Shown here: piece after piece, positions 34,697 to 43,201 of the stretch
Layout: the number at the start of each line of letters is the position of its first letter
How positions within the stretch are numbered: the first letter of the stretch is position 1
From: Vibrio fortis
GTDB lineage: Bacteria > Pseudomonadota > Gammaproteobacteria > Enterobacterales > Vibrionaceae
DNA length: 64,000 bases
Direction of reading: 5' to 3'
Assembly: GCF_024347475.1 (NCBI RefSeq)
Contig: NZ_AP025488.1
Span: 930,001 to 994,000 of the forward strand
Program-made: the position numbers and the translations under genes
The notes under the pieces: model-generated
Database searches by the model: none
Told to the model about the DNA's origin: nothing
Seen by the model: the letters and a program-made list of their open reading frames with translations, nothing else

Positions 34697-35380
34697 ATGA
34701 ATAAGCAAAAAGTTTTCGGACTCACATTTTCTGCGCTGGCACTATCTATGTCAGTTTCCACACTAAGCGCGGCTGAACTGGATATATCTATAACTAATGC
34801 GACGAAAGGCATCTATTTTACTCCAATTCTTGTCGCCGCTCATGACTCTAGCTTGTTTATGTTTAGAACCGGTGAAACTGCAAGTGCTGAACTTGAAGCT
34901 ATGGCGGAAGGGGGGGATATTACTGGTCTTTCGAGTGTCATTACCAATGCTGGTGGTGTTGTATCGGAAAACCCAGCTACCGGTATCCTAAACCCTGGAG
35001 TAACAGCGTCACTGACTATCGATACAGGCAACCTAAAGTATCTATCCTTGAGTGCAATGCTTCTACCAACCAACGATGGCTTTGTCGGCCTTGATAGTTG
35101 GAAAATTCCAGAGCAAGCGGGTACCTATAAAGTTTCACTCAATGGCTACGATGCCGGTACAGAAGCGAATGATGAACTCGCTGGAAGTATACCAAATCCT
35201 CCATTCATCACATTCGGTAGTGGCGGTACTGGTGTAGAGACTGCTGTATCAAACAATAAAGTTCATATTCATCCGGGTAACATTGGTGATGATAATGCGA
35301 CTGGCGGGATAAGTGACCTTGATAACAGTAGCCACCGCTGGTTAAACCCAGTTGCGACGATCACGATTGAAGTGAAATAG
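34697..35380 (+). CDS. exported spondin-domain protein
   Basis: A 227-residue secreted or periplasmic protein. After a signal peptide (to about residue 25, STLSAAE), nearly the whole chain is one spondin N-type domain: TPILVAAHDSSLFMFRTGE, then ASAELEAMAEGGD, LSLSAMLLPTNDGFVGL, and the C-terminal HIHPGNIGDDNATG. These match the calcium-binding beta-sandwich found in animal F-spondin and some marine bacteria. The role is unknown; cell-surface adhesion or extracellular binding is possible. A related lipoprotein gene starts nine bases after its stop. Confidence 0.8.
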   Translation: MNKQKVFGLTFSALALSMSVSTLSAAELDISITNATKGIYFTPILVAAHDSSLFMFRTGETASAELEAMAEGGDITGLSSVITNAGGVVSENPATGILNPGVTASLTIDTGNLKYLSLSAMLLPTNDGFVGLDSWKIPEQAGTYKVSLNGYDAGTEANDELAGSIPNPPFITFGSGGTGVETAVSNNKVHIHPGNIGDDNATGGISDLDNSSHRWLNPVATITIEVK

Positions 35381-35389
35381 GAGGCCGTC

Positions 35390-36073
35390 ATGAAATTACG
35401 TATTTTAGCCATTGCTGCTTCTGTGGGGGTGCTCGCAGGTTGTCCAAGCGATGACAATGAACATTATTATCGCTACGACGTGACAGTAACGAATTTGACG
35501 CCAAGTCAACCAATGTCGCCCTTAGCGATATTAAGTCACAATGGGAACTTTGAGCTGTTTGCTATCGGCTCAAGTGCATCAACGGAACTTGAATATTTAG
35601 CGGAAGGCGGAAGTAATTCGCAACTCATCGATTTGATGAACAGCAACGACAATGTTTATCAAGGTGTGTCGGGTAATGGATTGATTTTGCCGGGAGAGGG
35701 TGACACCGTCACATTAACCCTTAATTATAAACAAGCTAAGTACCTTTCATTAGCTTCAATGCTTGTAAATACCAATGATGCCTTTATCGGTGAAACGGGT
35801 ATTAATATCAAAACCCTGTCTGTGGGTGAGTCTTTCACCATGAATATGGATGTGTGGGATTCCGGTACCGAAGCAAATAGCGAAACTGCAGCGACGATTC
35901 CAGGTCCTGCTGGTGGTGGCGAAGGCTTTAATGCCACTCGCGATGATTCAGATACTGTATCTTTTCACTCAGGTGTAATCAGCCAAGACGACGGTTTAAC
36001 CACATCGGCACTGAGCGCGAATCATCGTTTCTTAAACCCAGGTGCTCGACTGTCTATTACTCGAATAGAGTAG
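35390..36073 (+). CDS. spondin-domain lipoprotein
   Basis: A 227-residue lipoprotein with lipobox LAGC. It repeats the domain of its neighbour: LAILSHNGNFELFAIGSSA, then STELEYLAEGGS, LSLASMLVNTNDAFIG, and the C-terminal pair SFHSGVISQDDG and HRFLNPGARLSI. The two proteins are divergent paralogues, one soluble and one lipid-anchored, in a likely operon. The MITE-like element begins five bases after this stop codon. Confidence 0.8.
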   Translation: MKLRILAIAASVGVLAGCPSDDNEHYYRYDVTVTNLTPSQPMSPLAILSHNGNFELFAIGSSASTELEYLAEGGSNSQLIDLMNSNDNVYQGVSGNGLILPGEGDTVTLTLNYKQAKYLSLASMLVNTNDAFIGETGINIKTLSVGESFTMNMDVWDSGTEANSETAATIPGPAGGGEGFNATRDDSDTVSFHSGVISQDDGLTTSALSANHRFLNPGARLSITRIE

Positions 36074-36077
36074 AATT

Positions 36078-36345
36078 TAGGGCATGTTGATCTTTCGAGC
36101 TGATTTTTGCAGCGATTTGCTGGGTATTTCTACAAGGCAGAGGTTTTGATGTGTAGCTAGCCTACATGAAAAGCCGATAACGCAGTAGAAATGACCAGCA
36201 AACGTTGCCCGAAGGGTTCGGCTAAAAGCGTTTTACTCTTTGTTGAGGGGGATTTGCTTAGAATGACTAGGCTACTTCCCCCTCGCCGCGATTAAAACGC
36301 TTTTATCTCGAACAAAACTTAACCACGAAAGTTCAACACGCCCTA
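36078..36345. mobile_element. MITE-like non-coding element with terminal inverted repeats
   Basis: Ends are 20-base inverted repeats matching at 18 of 20 positions (left 36078-36097, right 36326-36345), each with outermost TA, the usual target of IS630/Tc1-mariner elements. Inside are a near-perfect 18-base pair (36116-36133 with 36185-36202), a perfect 13-base pair (36222-36234 with 36293-36305) and a perfect 8-base pair (36245-36252 with 36277-36284). There is no open reading frame. RNA from either strand would fold strongly. Comparable repeats may occur elsewhere in Vibrio, but this window has only this copy. Confidence 0.6.
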
Positions 36346-36369
36346 GCCAATCGAATGAAATAATTCTTG

Positions 36370-36411
36370 CCATGTTCCGGTCGAATAGAAATGGACGCTA
36401 TCGGAACATGG
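36370..36411. promoter_or_regulatory. 10-bp inverted repeat upstream of the response regulator
   Basis: CCATGTTCCG (36370-36379) and CGGAACATGG (36402-36411) are perfect arms with a 22-base spacer, 7 bases from the start codon. It could be an operator with two half sites three turns apart, or a leader hairpin hiding the ribosome site. Confidence 0.5.
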
Positions 36412-36418
36412 TTGAATT

Positions 36419-37150
36419 ATGGAATCAACAGCAAACAATATGACAGCCCAAATACTATTGGTGGAAGATGATAATGATCTCGCGGAGCTAGTGACTATGC
36501 ATCTTCGATTTCAAGGGCAGGAAGTATGCAGAGTCGCCAGTATCGGAGAGGCAAGGTCGGTCTATAAAGAGAACCATTTTGATCTAGTGGTTTTGGATCG
36601 TGGCTTACCCGATGGTGATGGGGTGGAGTTTTGTCGTTCAGTGAGGAAAGATAAAGATTGGACACCAATGCTGATGCTGACGGCGCGCGATAGCGAAATG
36701 GACAAGGTCTCGGGATTGGAAGCTGGTTTAGATGACTACATAACCAAGCCGTTTAGTGTTTTAGAGTTTCAAGCGCGGGTACGTAATGTGCTTCGAAGAA
36801 TCAGTCACGAAGATCTGCCGCCTCAGCAAGCCTCAGAACATCAACACACGATGTCTTTTGGTCCATTGGTTATTGATACTGAACTTCATCAAGTTCTGCT
36901 AGATGGAAGAGAGGTTTCGTTGACGGCAATGGAGTTCTCCTTACTTGCTTTTTTGGCCACTAAACCCGGGCGTGTATACAGCAAAGATCAGCTCTTGGAT
37001 CATGTATGGAACACTCATCACGCCGGATATCATCACACGGTGTGCAGTACGGTTAATCGTCTGCGTAGCAAATTAGTCACGCAAGATGGTGAACAAAATT
37101 ACATTCAAACGGTGTGGGGTGTTGGATACAAGTTTCACTCTAAATGCTAG
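36419..37150 (+). CDS. OmpR-family response regulator
   Basis: A 243-residue two-component regulator. The receiver domain (about 10-125) has acidic pocket EDD, phosphoacceptor Asp60 in VVLDRGLPDGDG, and the Lys of DYITKPF. The C-terminal winged helix (about 140-240) shows SLTAMEFSLLAFLATKPG and VCSTVNRLRSKL, ending with the VWGVGYKF signature. The start ATG at 36419 has no clear ribosome site, since the inverted repeat lies there; an alternative is MTAQ seven codons on. The sensor kinase gene follows 72 bases downstream, so they form a pair. Confidence 0.88.
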   Translation: MESTANNMTAQILLVEDDNDLAELVTMHLRFQGQEVCRVASIGEARSVYKENHFDLVVLDRGLPDGDGVEFCRSVRKDKDWTPMLMLTARDSEMDKVSGLEAGLDDYITKPFSVLEFQARVRNVLRRISHEDLPPQQASEHQHTMSFGPLVIDTELHQVLLDGREVSLTAMEFSLLAFLATKPGRVYSKDQLLDHVWNTHHAGYHHTVCSTVNRLRSKLVTQDGEQNYIQTVWGVGYKFHSKC

Positions 37151-37222
37151 CAACGAGTTCGGATGCACAGTGCGTTTTTCTCGCTATGAACTAATTAGAC
37201 AGGGTAAGGGAGAGGTTTCGTT

Positions 37223-38611
37223 ATGAGCTTCAAGTCTCGATTGATGGCATTCACCAGCATTTGGTTCCTTTTGGCAAGTGTGGCTATTGGTTTTACTTAC
37301 CATTGGCAAAAGCAGACGATTGAACAAAGGACCAAACAAAGCCTTCATAAAGATTTGGCTCGTCATATGCGTGACGACAACCCGCTCATGGTCGGGACAG
37401 ATTACAACCCTGTCGCCCTTAAAAGCATTTTTCATACTTTGATGTTGATTGGACCAGATTTTGAGATCTACTTTCTCGATGCTCAAGGTAAAATCACCAC
37501 CCATGCTGCTCCTGAAGGCACAGAGCTCACTGAGTATGTCGACTTAGCACCTATCCATCGTTTTTTAGCCAATGAGGCTTATCCAATCTTAGGAGAAGAT
37601 CCTCGCACGCCGGCGGATCCTAAAGTCTTCTCCGTCGCTGCTATTCAAGAGTTGGGTTCAACGGTCGGTTATCTATATGTATTGATTGGAAGTAATCGCC
37701 ACGCTGTGATTGCGAATGCCCAAGTCGACTCTTCTTACATCGCACTTGCAGCGCTAGTACTTATCTCGATTCTAGGCTTCGCAATTGGTGCTTATATGTT
37801 GGTGAAGCGCAGCTTACTTAACCCAATTGAGCAGGTCACAGATAAGCTACAACAACAAGCTGAGCACGACTTTAGACTAGAGCCTGATTTCACTAAACAG
37901 GTTCCTGAATTGGTTCCAGTGGCGAGATCTTATGAGTTGATGGCAAAGCACATACAGCAGCAATTTCTTCACTTAGAACACCAATCCTCACAGCGTCGTC
38001 AAACATTGATTCAATTGAGTCACGATCTCAAAACGCCACTATCGAGTGTATTGGGGTATTTAGAGACATGGCAGTTGCAAAACCCGGAGTCTGATCCGTT
38101 GATAGACGTCGCGTATCGCAACAGCAATAAGCTATTCGAACAACTCAACGCATTGCTCGACACAGCGAAACAAGAGAATGAGCTACCAACTTACGAATAT
38201 CAATCTATTGATTTCAATCGTTTGTTGACGTTATGCGAAGAGACGTTTAAGAGTCAGCTCATCGCAAAGCGTATTCAATTGAACGTAACAATAGCGGGTT
38301 CTGTATCGATTGTTGGCGAACAAAAATTGATAGAGCGATTGATGTTTAATTTGATGGAGAATGCGATTCGTCATGCCCCACATGATGGGGAGTTAAGCAT
38401 TGTTGTGGAGCAAGGGGCGGAAGATAAGCGAACAAGAGTGACGATTCAAAATGAGGTTGATAACCATGCTATTAAAGGCTCTCTAGGAATCGGGACTCGC
38501 ATAGTACAGTCGATTTTGATGCTTCATCACAGTGTTCTAGAAACAACAAAGGCAGATAACACCTTTAAACAAAGTTTTTATCTGCCTTCTGCAAACATCG
38601 TTAGTTCATAG
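37223..38611 (+). CDS. sensor histidine kinase
   Basis: A 462-residue inner-membrane kinase. Two helices (about 9-27 and 172-196) flank a periplasmic sensor of about 140 residues. A HAMP-like linker follows, then HisKA with phosphorylation site in LIQLSHDLKTPLSSVLGY and an ATPase domain with N-box NLMENAIRHA. The G1 box (DxGxG) is not recognisable between the N-box and the terminal GIGTRIVQSIL, so the ATP lid is shortened. Catalysis may be altered, though some active kinases tolerate this. It partners the upstream response regulator. The stimulus is unknown. Confidence 0.87.
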   Translation: MSFKSRLMAFTSIWFLLASVAIGFTYHWQKQTIEQRTKQSLHKDLARHMRDDNPLMVGTDYNPVALKSIFHTLMLIGPDFEIYFLDAQGKITTHAAPEGTELTEYVDLAPIHRFLANEAYPILGEDPRTPADPKVFSVAAIQELGSTVGYLYVLIGSNRHAVIANAQVDSSYIALAALVLISILGFAIGAYMLVKRSLLNPIEQVTDKLQQQAEHDFRLEPDFTKQVPELVPVARSYELMAKHIQQQFLHLEHQSSQRRQTLIQLSHDLKTPLSSVLGYLETWQLQNPESDPLIDVAYRNSNKLFEQLNALLDTAKQENELPTYEYQSIDFNRLLTLCEETFKSQLIAKRIQLNVTIAGSVSIVGEQKLIERLMFNLMENAIRHAPHDGELSIVVEQGAEDKRTRVTIQNEVDNHAIKGSLGIGTRIVQSILMLHHSVLETTKADNTFKQSFYLPSANIVSS

Positions 38612-38644
38612 TGAAGAGAACTTGGCTCAACCTAAACGAGATGT

Positions 38645-39100
38645 TTATTGCTCGCTGTTTTGTTCGTTCACTTTTGCATAGAAGTGAAGTAGCTCAGTGA
38701 GCTCTTTTACCCAACCGAATGCGTCTTTTGGCGCGTTCTTTAGGATCGATTCTACTTTTTCACAGTGAACCTCAATCGCAATTGCTTCTTCCAAATTAAA
38801 AGAGATGGAGTAGAAGTGCCAAAGTAGAAGGCGAGTCATACGGTCAATATTTTGCTGAGCGTTCTCTGATTCAGAAAATGCTAAGTTAACCTCACCTAAG
38901 GCAATTGCAGTCATTCGTAGTATCGCGTCAAATTTAGCTGACTGCATGCGCTCTTCACTGGTCACTTCTTCTTGCTCAAAAGTAAACAGTTCATTCATCG
39001 CATCCTCTGGCACCAGACGATGGATCATTCTTAAACTGAACTCTTCAAGCTCATGACGTGGCATGGTGATCAGGCAGTTAAGTGTGTAATCGCGTTGCAT
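38645..39100 (-). CDS. uncharacterised alpha-helical protein
   Basis: A 151-residue soluble protein, mostly helical and acidic, with no signal peptide or membrane segment. I recognise no family. Notable are HELEEFSLRMIHRLVPEDAM near the N-terminus and LLLWHFYSISFNLEEAIAIE in the middle. It converges with the sensor kinase gene and is followed by nothing on the same strand. Its real-gene status rests on length and coding pattern. Confidence 0.5.
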   Translation of the reverse strand: MQRDYTLNCLITMPRHELEEFSLRMIHRLVPEDAMNELFTFEQEEVTSEERMQSAKFDAILRMTAIALGEVNLAFSESENAQQNIDRMTRLLLWHFYSISFNLEEAIAIEVHCEKVESILKNAPKDAFGWVKELTELLHFYAKVNEQNSEQ

Positions 39101-39181
39101 GACATTCTCTCTTTGGAAAAAGGTGCGCCAGTTTAAATGAGAAACAGCACGATAAAAAGTGAATTATCACTGTATCCGTTT

Positions 39182-40132
39182 TTATGCGTGGCGCTTGGGT
39201 GGCTCATAATCCAGTGACGCATCTTTTTTAAGGAAGATATTACTTGCTAACAAGCTACCGCTACAGATCAATGCTAGGGAAACCCAGCTGTTCAATGTTG
39301 GCAACTCTTGGAAGATTGGGATGGCAAGTAGGGTAGCGATAACGGGCGTTGAGCTGCCAAAAGCCGCAGAACGTTCAGCGCCGAGTGTCTGCACCGCGTA
39401 TAAATAGGTAGCTGCAGCAATAATTCCAGCCCCAACGCCTTGAATAGCGCTGTGAGTGATTAGTTCATTGAAAGGCCACTGAGTGACTGACTGTTCATAA
39501 AGGTAACTAGGGAGCACTCCAGCGACAATTAGAGCCACCAATAGAATGCTCGACATGAAACTGATTAAGCCTGCGACAACTAGGGCGTTAAGGTTCGCGA
39601 CTCGCGCTGAAATCGTGAAGATCGCCCACATTAAACTGGCCAATAGAAACAGCAGTTGGCCTAAGGTCTGCGAGCCAATCAATGTGTCATTGGCATGGTC
39701 TCCATTGACAGAGAAACTTGAATACAAAAAGAGCGCGATACCCGAAATGACGAGCGATAAACCTATGATGCGATGATGGCTTAGCGGTTGTTTGAAAAAG
39801 AATACAGCAATCATGGTTACAAACAGTGGTAGCGTCCCCGGTACAAGCGCACTGCCTTGAGCAACAGAAACATATTGCATCGCGGAACTTGTAACGATCA
39901 AGTAAGGAAGTCCGCACCCGATAAACATGCCTATAAGATAGATTTTGGGTACTGATGCGATCGCATTGCGCGCTTTGTATATCAGAGGAAAGAGAAACAC
40001 TGCAGGAATAAGGAAACGAGTCAGTGCGATATCTGCTGGGGTTAAAACTGAGTTAGCGCCTCCCTTCAGCGATAAAAAGAAACTAGCCCAAATCAGTAAA
40101 GTAACGGCAATTGAAGTGTACCCAAGCAACAT
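39182..40132 (-). CDS. EamA/DMT family transporter
   Basis: A 316-residue inner-membrane protein with ten predicted helices built from two EamA repeats (about 5-140 and 158-300). Typical strings are TLLIWASFFLSLKGGANSV at the start, and VQTLGAERSAAFGSSTPVIATLLAIPIFQELPT in the second repeat. Family members export metabolites or amino acids. It is divergent from an Lrp-type regulator with an inverted repeat between, so control by that protein and by an amino acid is likely. Confidence 0.82.
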   Translation of the reverse strand: MLLGYTSIAVTLLIWASFFLSLKGGANSVLTPADIALTRFLIPAVFLFPLIYKARNAIASVPKIYLIGMFIGCGLPYLIVTSSAMQYVSVAQGSALVPGTLPLFVTMIAVFFFKQPLSHHRIIGLSLVISGIALFLYSSFSVNGDHANDTLIGSQTLGQLLFLLASLMWAIFTISARVANLNALVVAGLISFMSSILLVALIVAGVLPSYLYEQSVTQWPFNELITHSAIQGVGAGIIAAATYLYAVQTLGAERSAAFGSSTPVIATLLAIPIFQELPTLNSWVSLALICSGSLLASNIFLKKDASLDYEPPKRHA

Positions 40133-40219
40133 TATATTTTCCTATCCTTGTTTGATAGACACATTATGAAGCACGTGAACAGGCAAAAATTGGCAATATT
40201 TACTTTGAATTAGTTATCG

Positions 40220-40238
40220 ATTAACTGATATCGTTAAT
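40220..40238. promoter_or_regulatory. candidate Lrp-type operator
   Basis: ATTAAC and GTTAAT flank a 7-base centre in the interval between the divergent transporter and Lrp genes. Confidence 0.4.
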
Positions 40239-40284
40239 TATTAGTTATTTTTTGATGATATTCACCAATATTGGAGTTAATGCG

Positions 40285-40743
40285 ATGGATCGTATCGATA
40301 AACACTTGTTAGAACTGTTACAGCGAGATGGTCGCTTAACGATTGCCGAACTGGCAGATTTAGTGGGCCTATCTCCATCCCCTTGCGCTCGTAGAATCAA
40401 GCGCCTAGAGCAAAATGGTATTATCGATAGCTATCGGGTGAGCCTATCCCGCAGTCATGTTGGTATCGCAATGAGTGTGTTTGTGGAAGTGAGTCTGAGT
40501 AATCACCAGGAGAAATCAATCAATGATTTTGAAAACGCCATTGTAGAAATGGAAGAGGTGATCAGCTGCCACGTTGTGTCTGGCGCGTATGACTATCTAT
40601 TGGAAGTGGTTAGTGAAAACTTAAACGCGTACGAATCGTTTACTAGAAAGCTACAACGGTTAGAAAACGTAAAAGATATCCATACCCACTTAGCGATCAG
40701 ACAGGTTAAAGGCAATACACCGTTACCCATTTATAATGGGTGA
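40285..40743 (+). CDS. Lrp/AsnC family transcriptional regulator
   Basis: A 152-residue regulator. The N-terminal helix-turn-helix reads LTIAELADLVGLSPSPCARRIKRLEQNGII, the usual Lrp pattern, and the C-terminal RAM ligand domain shows HVVSGAYDYLLEVVSENLNAYE. It would bind an amino acid and oligomerise on DNA. The start MDRIDKHLLELL at 40285 is preferred, since GGAG is eight bases before it; the frame is open from 40252. It faces the EamA transporter gene, likely its target. Confidence 0.87.
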   Translation: MDRIDKHLLELLQRDGRLTIAELADLVGLSPSPCARRIKRLEQNGIIDSYRVSLSRSHVGIAMSVFVEVSLSNHQEKSINDFENAIVEMEEVISCHVVSGAYDYLLEVVSENLNAYESFTRKLQRLENVKDIHTHLAIRQVKGNTPLPIYNG

Positions 40744-40796
40744 GCTTGCGATGTAGTTAGGAAAGGTGTGAGCTGGAAGAAAAAGTGCGGGGCTAG

Positions 40797-40830
40797 AAAC
40801 GAAAAACGGAGCACATAAATGTACTCCGAA
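40797..40830 (-). terminator. terminator for the 80-residue gene
   Basis: On the minus strand CGGAGTACAT pairs with ATGTGCTCCG, followed by TTTTT. Confidence 0.65.
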
Positions 40831-40850
40831 TCCAAAATCAGTCGCTAATT

Positions 40851-41093
40851 TTAGTGATATTTGAAATTGGAAATTGAACAATCTCCAGTTTTCGTATCAA
40901 TTCTGAATGAAAAAGCGTGTGAATGATAATCAACGCCGTCATTCCAAATTGTCTCACCAAATATCTTGCATAGCTCTAGCTCACTTACTGAACCGAACTC
41001 TTCCATGTGTTTTACTACTGATAAAAGCTTAGCTCTTATCTCCGCAGTCCATTCCGTGTTACTCAAGCAGTTTAAAGCCATCGATTTTTGCAT
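40851..41093 (-). CDS. uncharacterised 80-residue protein
   Basis: A short soluble protein I do not recognise. The first half is helical (WTAEIRAKLLSVVKHMEEFG), the second has Asp/His-rich turns (DGVDYHSHAFSFRIDTKTG). AGG lies a few bases before the ATG, and a good terminator follows, which supports a real gene. It has no signal peptide. Confidence 0.5.
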   Translation of the reverse strand: MQKSMALNCLSNTEWTAEIRAKLLSVVKHMEEFGSVSELELCKIFGETIWNDGVDYHSHAFSFRIDTKTGDCSISNFKYH

Positions 41094-41296
41094 ATTACCT
41101 AGCCAATATATTACTTGTTATTAAGTTATATGAATGGCCATCATAGCAATTTTTGAGAGTTTGTAAATATTTTTTGTGATGAGTGTCGCAGATAACTTTG
41201 GATTTCGCCGTTGTTTTAACCGATGTTGTTGAAATGAATAAAACTAACGTTACAAGTTGTTGATAGTGTGAGTGTTTATAAATATTAAATAAATAG

Positions 41297-41887
41297 TCAT
41301 TTCAGATCGACGTCATCTCCCAATGCCTGTTGTTTCGCCGCGAGAATAGAATTGGACTCATTGAGGTATCGCAGAGCGAGATTTCGAAACTTATCGCTGA
41401 GGTCTTGGTAGTCTGAAATGAGCGTTTGTGTATGAGCAACGTGAGTCTGGGCTGTCTCGTATTGAAACTCTTGATTGAGTGAGCGACAACTTTCAGCAGT
41501 TTTCGACCAGCCATCTTTTAGCTGCTCGATTTGCTCAATTTCAATGTGTGTTAAATGCGCTTGTTTTAAAAGTAATTTATACGCTTGGCGAGCCGTTTCT
41601 ATTTGCAGGCTGAGCTGTCGTTGAAAGTAAGGGTTGTTTTGTCGCCAAAAGGAGATGAGTTCTTGTTGTGAGAACTGTTTTGAAAGAAAGATGTGTGACT
41701 TGAATGTCCCCAGGACGAGGTTGAATTCTTTTGAGTAGTGATTGTAACGATTTTCTGCGGCTAATTGATTGTCCAACAACCGATCCCAGTCGTATTGGTT
41801 GCATTCAGCGGCGGGGACTCGAAAGGCTATTGTGGCGACCACGAATGCGATTAACCAGACTAGCGCATATCTCATACTGACATCCAT
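41297..41887 (-). CDS. uncharacterised exported coiled-coil protein
   Basis: A 196-residue protein with an N-terminal signal peptide (YALVWLIAFVVATIAFRVPA then AEC). The rest is almost entirely helical with coiled-coil features (QLAAENRYNHYSKEF, IEIEQIEQLKDGW) and two cysteines (about 29 and 138). I know no family. The periplasm is the likely site. Start codons at 41887 and 41875 are both possible. It is divergent from the SH3-like gene. Confidence 0.5.
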   Translation of the reverse strand: MDVSMRYALVWLIAFVVATIAFRVPAAECNQYDWDRLLDNQLAAENRYNHYSKEFNLVLGTFKSHIFLSKQFSQQELISFWRQNNPYFQRQLSLQIETARQAYKLLLKQAHLTHIEIEQIEQLKDGWSKTAESCRSLNQEFQYETAQTHVAHTQTLISDYQDLSDKFRNLALRYLNESNSILAAKQQALGDDVDLK

Positions 41888-41977
41888 CTTTCTAACATAT
41901 TGAATAGAGTATAGATGAGCATCAGAGGGAGTTGTTGTACACTGAAGTTTATCGTCAGAGAGTGAGTAACAGTTATC

Positions 41978-42652
41978 ATGAAAAAAGTAATTATAGCATT
42001 GGTGATATTGTGTCTTCTTGGTGGAGGAGGAGCCGCCTATTACTTTTTGGTAATGAAAAAAGACGATGTTGCTCCACCAGAAGAAGAAAAGACTCCTGTT
42101 GAACAGGTTTCAGAAGAACCGAAAGAAGAGTTAAAACCGATACTGGATCTTTCTGCTCTGCCTGAACAAACCGATTATTACGTTTCAGAGCGTAAAATTG
42201 CGGTGTATGACCAGCCTAATGTAGACGCATTGATAAAAGATTACCTCTATAAGGGAGATCACATAGAAGTCCTTGAGAAGTCAGATGGTTGGGGCCGTAT
42301 TAGCGACTACATTGTGATGCGAGAGGGTGCTCCTGAAATGGCAGAATGGATTGAGATGTCTAAGGTGAGTGAAGATGAAGTCATCATTTCAGCTGATGAA
42401 CATGTAGAGATCTTAGATTCGTACTTGGTCAAATCTGACGACTTAAAAACCTATCAAAAGTCATTTAGGGTGGCTGTTGATAGCCTCATTGAAAATGGAA
42501 CCTGCGAGCCTGGAGATTTTGAAGAGCTCGGAGGATGGGTGAAGTCGGTTAAGTACTCGAATCGTAATGTTTATTTCATTTACTGTGGTGGGTTAAAGCT
42601 CGAGGATAAAATCTATTTAGATGCAGACACAGGTGAAATATTTTCGCTTTAA
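41978..42652 (+). CDS. uncharacterised membrane-anchored protein with SH3-like region
   Basis: A 224-residue protein with an N-terminal helix (IIALVILCLLGGGGAAYYFLV), then an acidic Pro/Glu-rich linker, a bacterial SH3-like stretch (about 63-125, with YLYKGDHIEVLEKSDGWGRIS), and a C-terminal domain with two cysteines that resembles no family I know. It probably faces the periplasm and may touch the cell wall, since SH3-like domains often bind peptides. A terminator follows about 70 bases downstream. Confidence 0.55.
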   Translation: MKKVIIALVILCLLGGGGAAYYFLVMKKDDVAPPEEEKTPVEQVSEEPKEELKPILDLSALPEQTDYYVSERKIAVYDQPNVDALIKDYLYKGDHIEVLEKSDGWGRISDYIVMREGAPEMAEWIEMSKVSEDEVIISADEHVEILDSYLVKSDDLKTYQKSFRVAVDSLIENGTCEPGDFEELGGWVKSVKYSNRNVYFIYCGGLKLEDKIYLDADTGEIFSL

Positions 42653-43201
42653 AATAATCACTTAAATGAAATGTATTTGAAATAAATATAGTCAATTAGA
42701 CATTAGTTTAGTTGTTAATAACAAAAAGCTCATCATTTATGATGGGCTTTTTTTATTTTTAAATATCTAGTTATTCTCTGGGTTAATATTTTGTAGTGAA
42801 GGTCTCTCATCCGATTAATCCATACGATTGAGATTGGATAACCAGTGATTATTGTAGTGAATATAAGAAAAATCCTACTTTGCACTTATTTTGCAATAGT
42901 CGATTAAACAACAATATTTCTTCTAAATACAAGAGCTTATATTTCGTGCTGATAAAACTGTATATAATAAATATCTTTTAAATCAGATGTTTGTGTGTTT
43001 TTACAAGATGATAACATTTCATCAGGGGTGAGATCTAGGTCAAATTTCAATCAATAAATATGAAATTAGTTTAGTTTGTAATAAAAGTTTTTATCTTGAG
43101 CATGTAGGGTTTAATTAAAGCGACAGTCATGGATTTAATAAGACGCGCTAAGCATTTTTCTTAATAGTATTGTTATTTGCTTGTATCGGATGGAGTTATC
43201 A
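42653..43201. promoter_or_regulatory. AT-rich interval upstream of the pha operon
   Basis: About 550 very AT-rich bases. It begins with a terminator (42723-42756) and otherwise has no gene. It must carry the phaB promoter; I could not single out a site. Confidence 0.45.
42723..42756 (+). terminator. intrinsic terminator
   Basis: AAAAGCTCATC and GATGGGCTTTT (one G-T pair) followed by a long T-tract. Confidence 0.75.

Noticed and set aside
42880..42895. Sigma-54-like string upstream of the pha operon (TTGCAC and TTGCA)
   Set aside because: The second base of the essential -24 GG is T, and the start codon is over 300 bases away.
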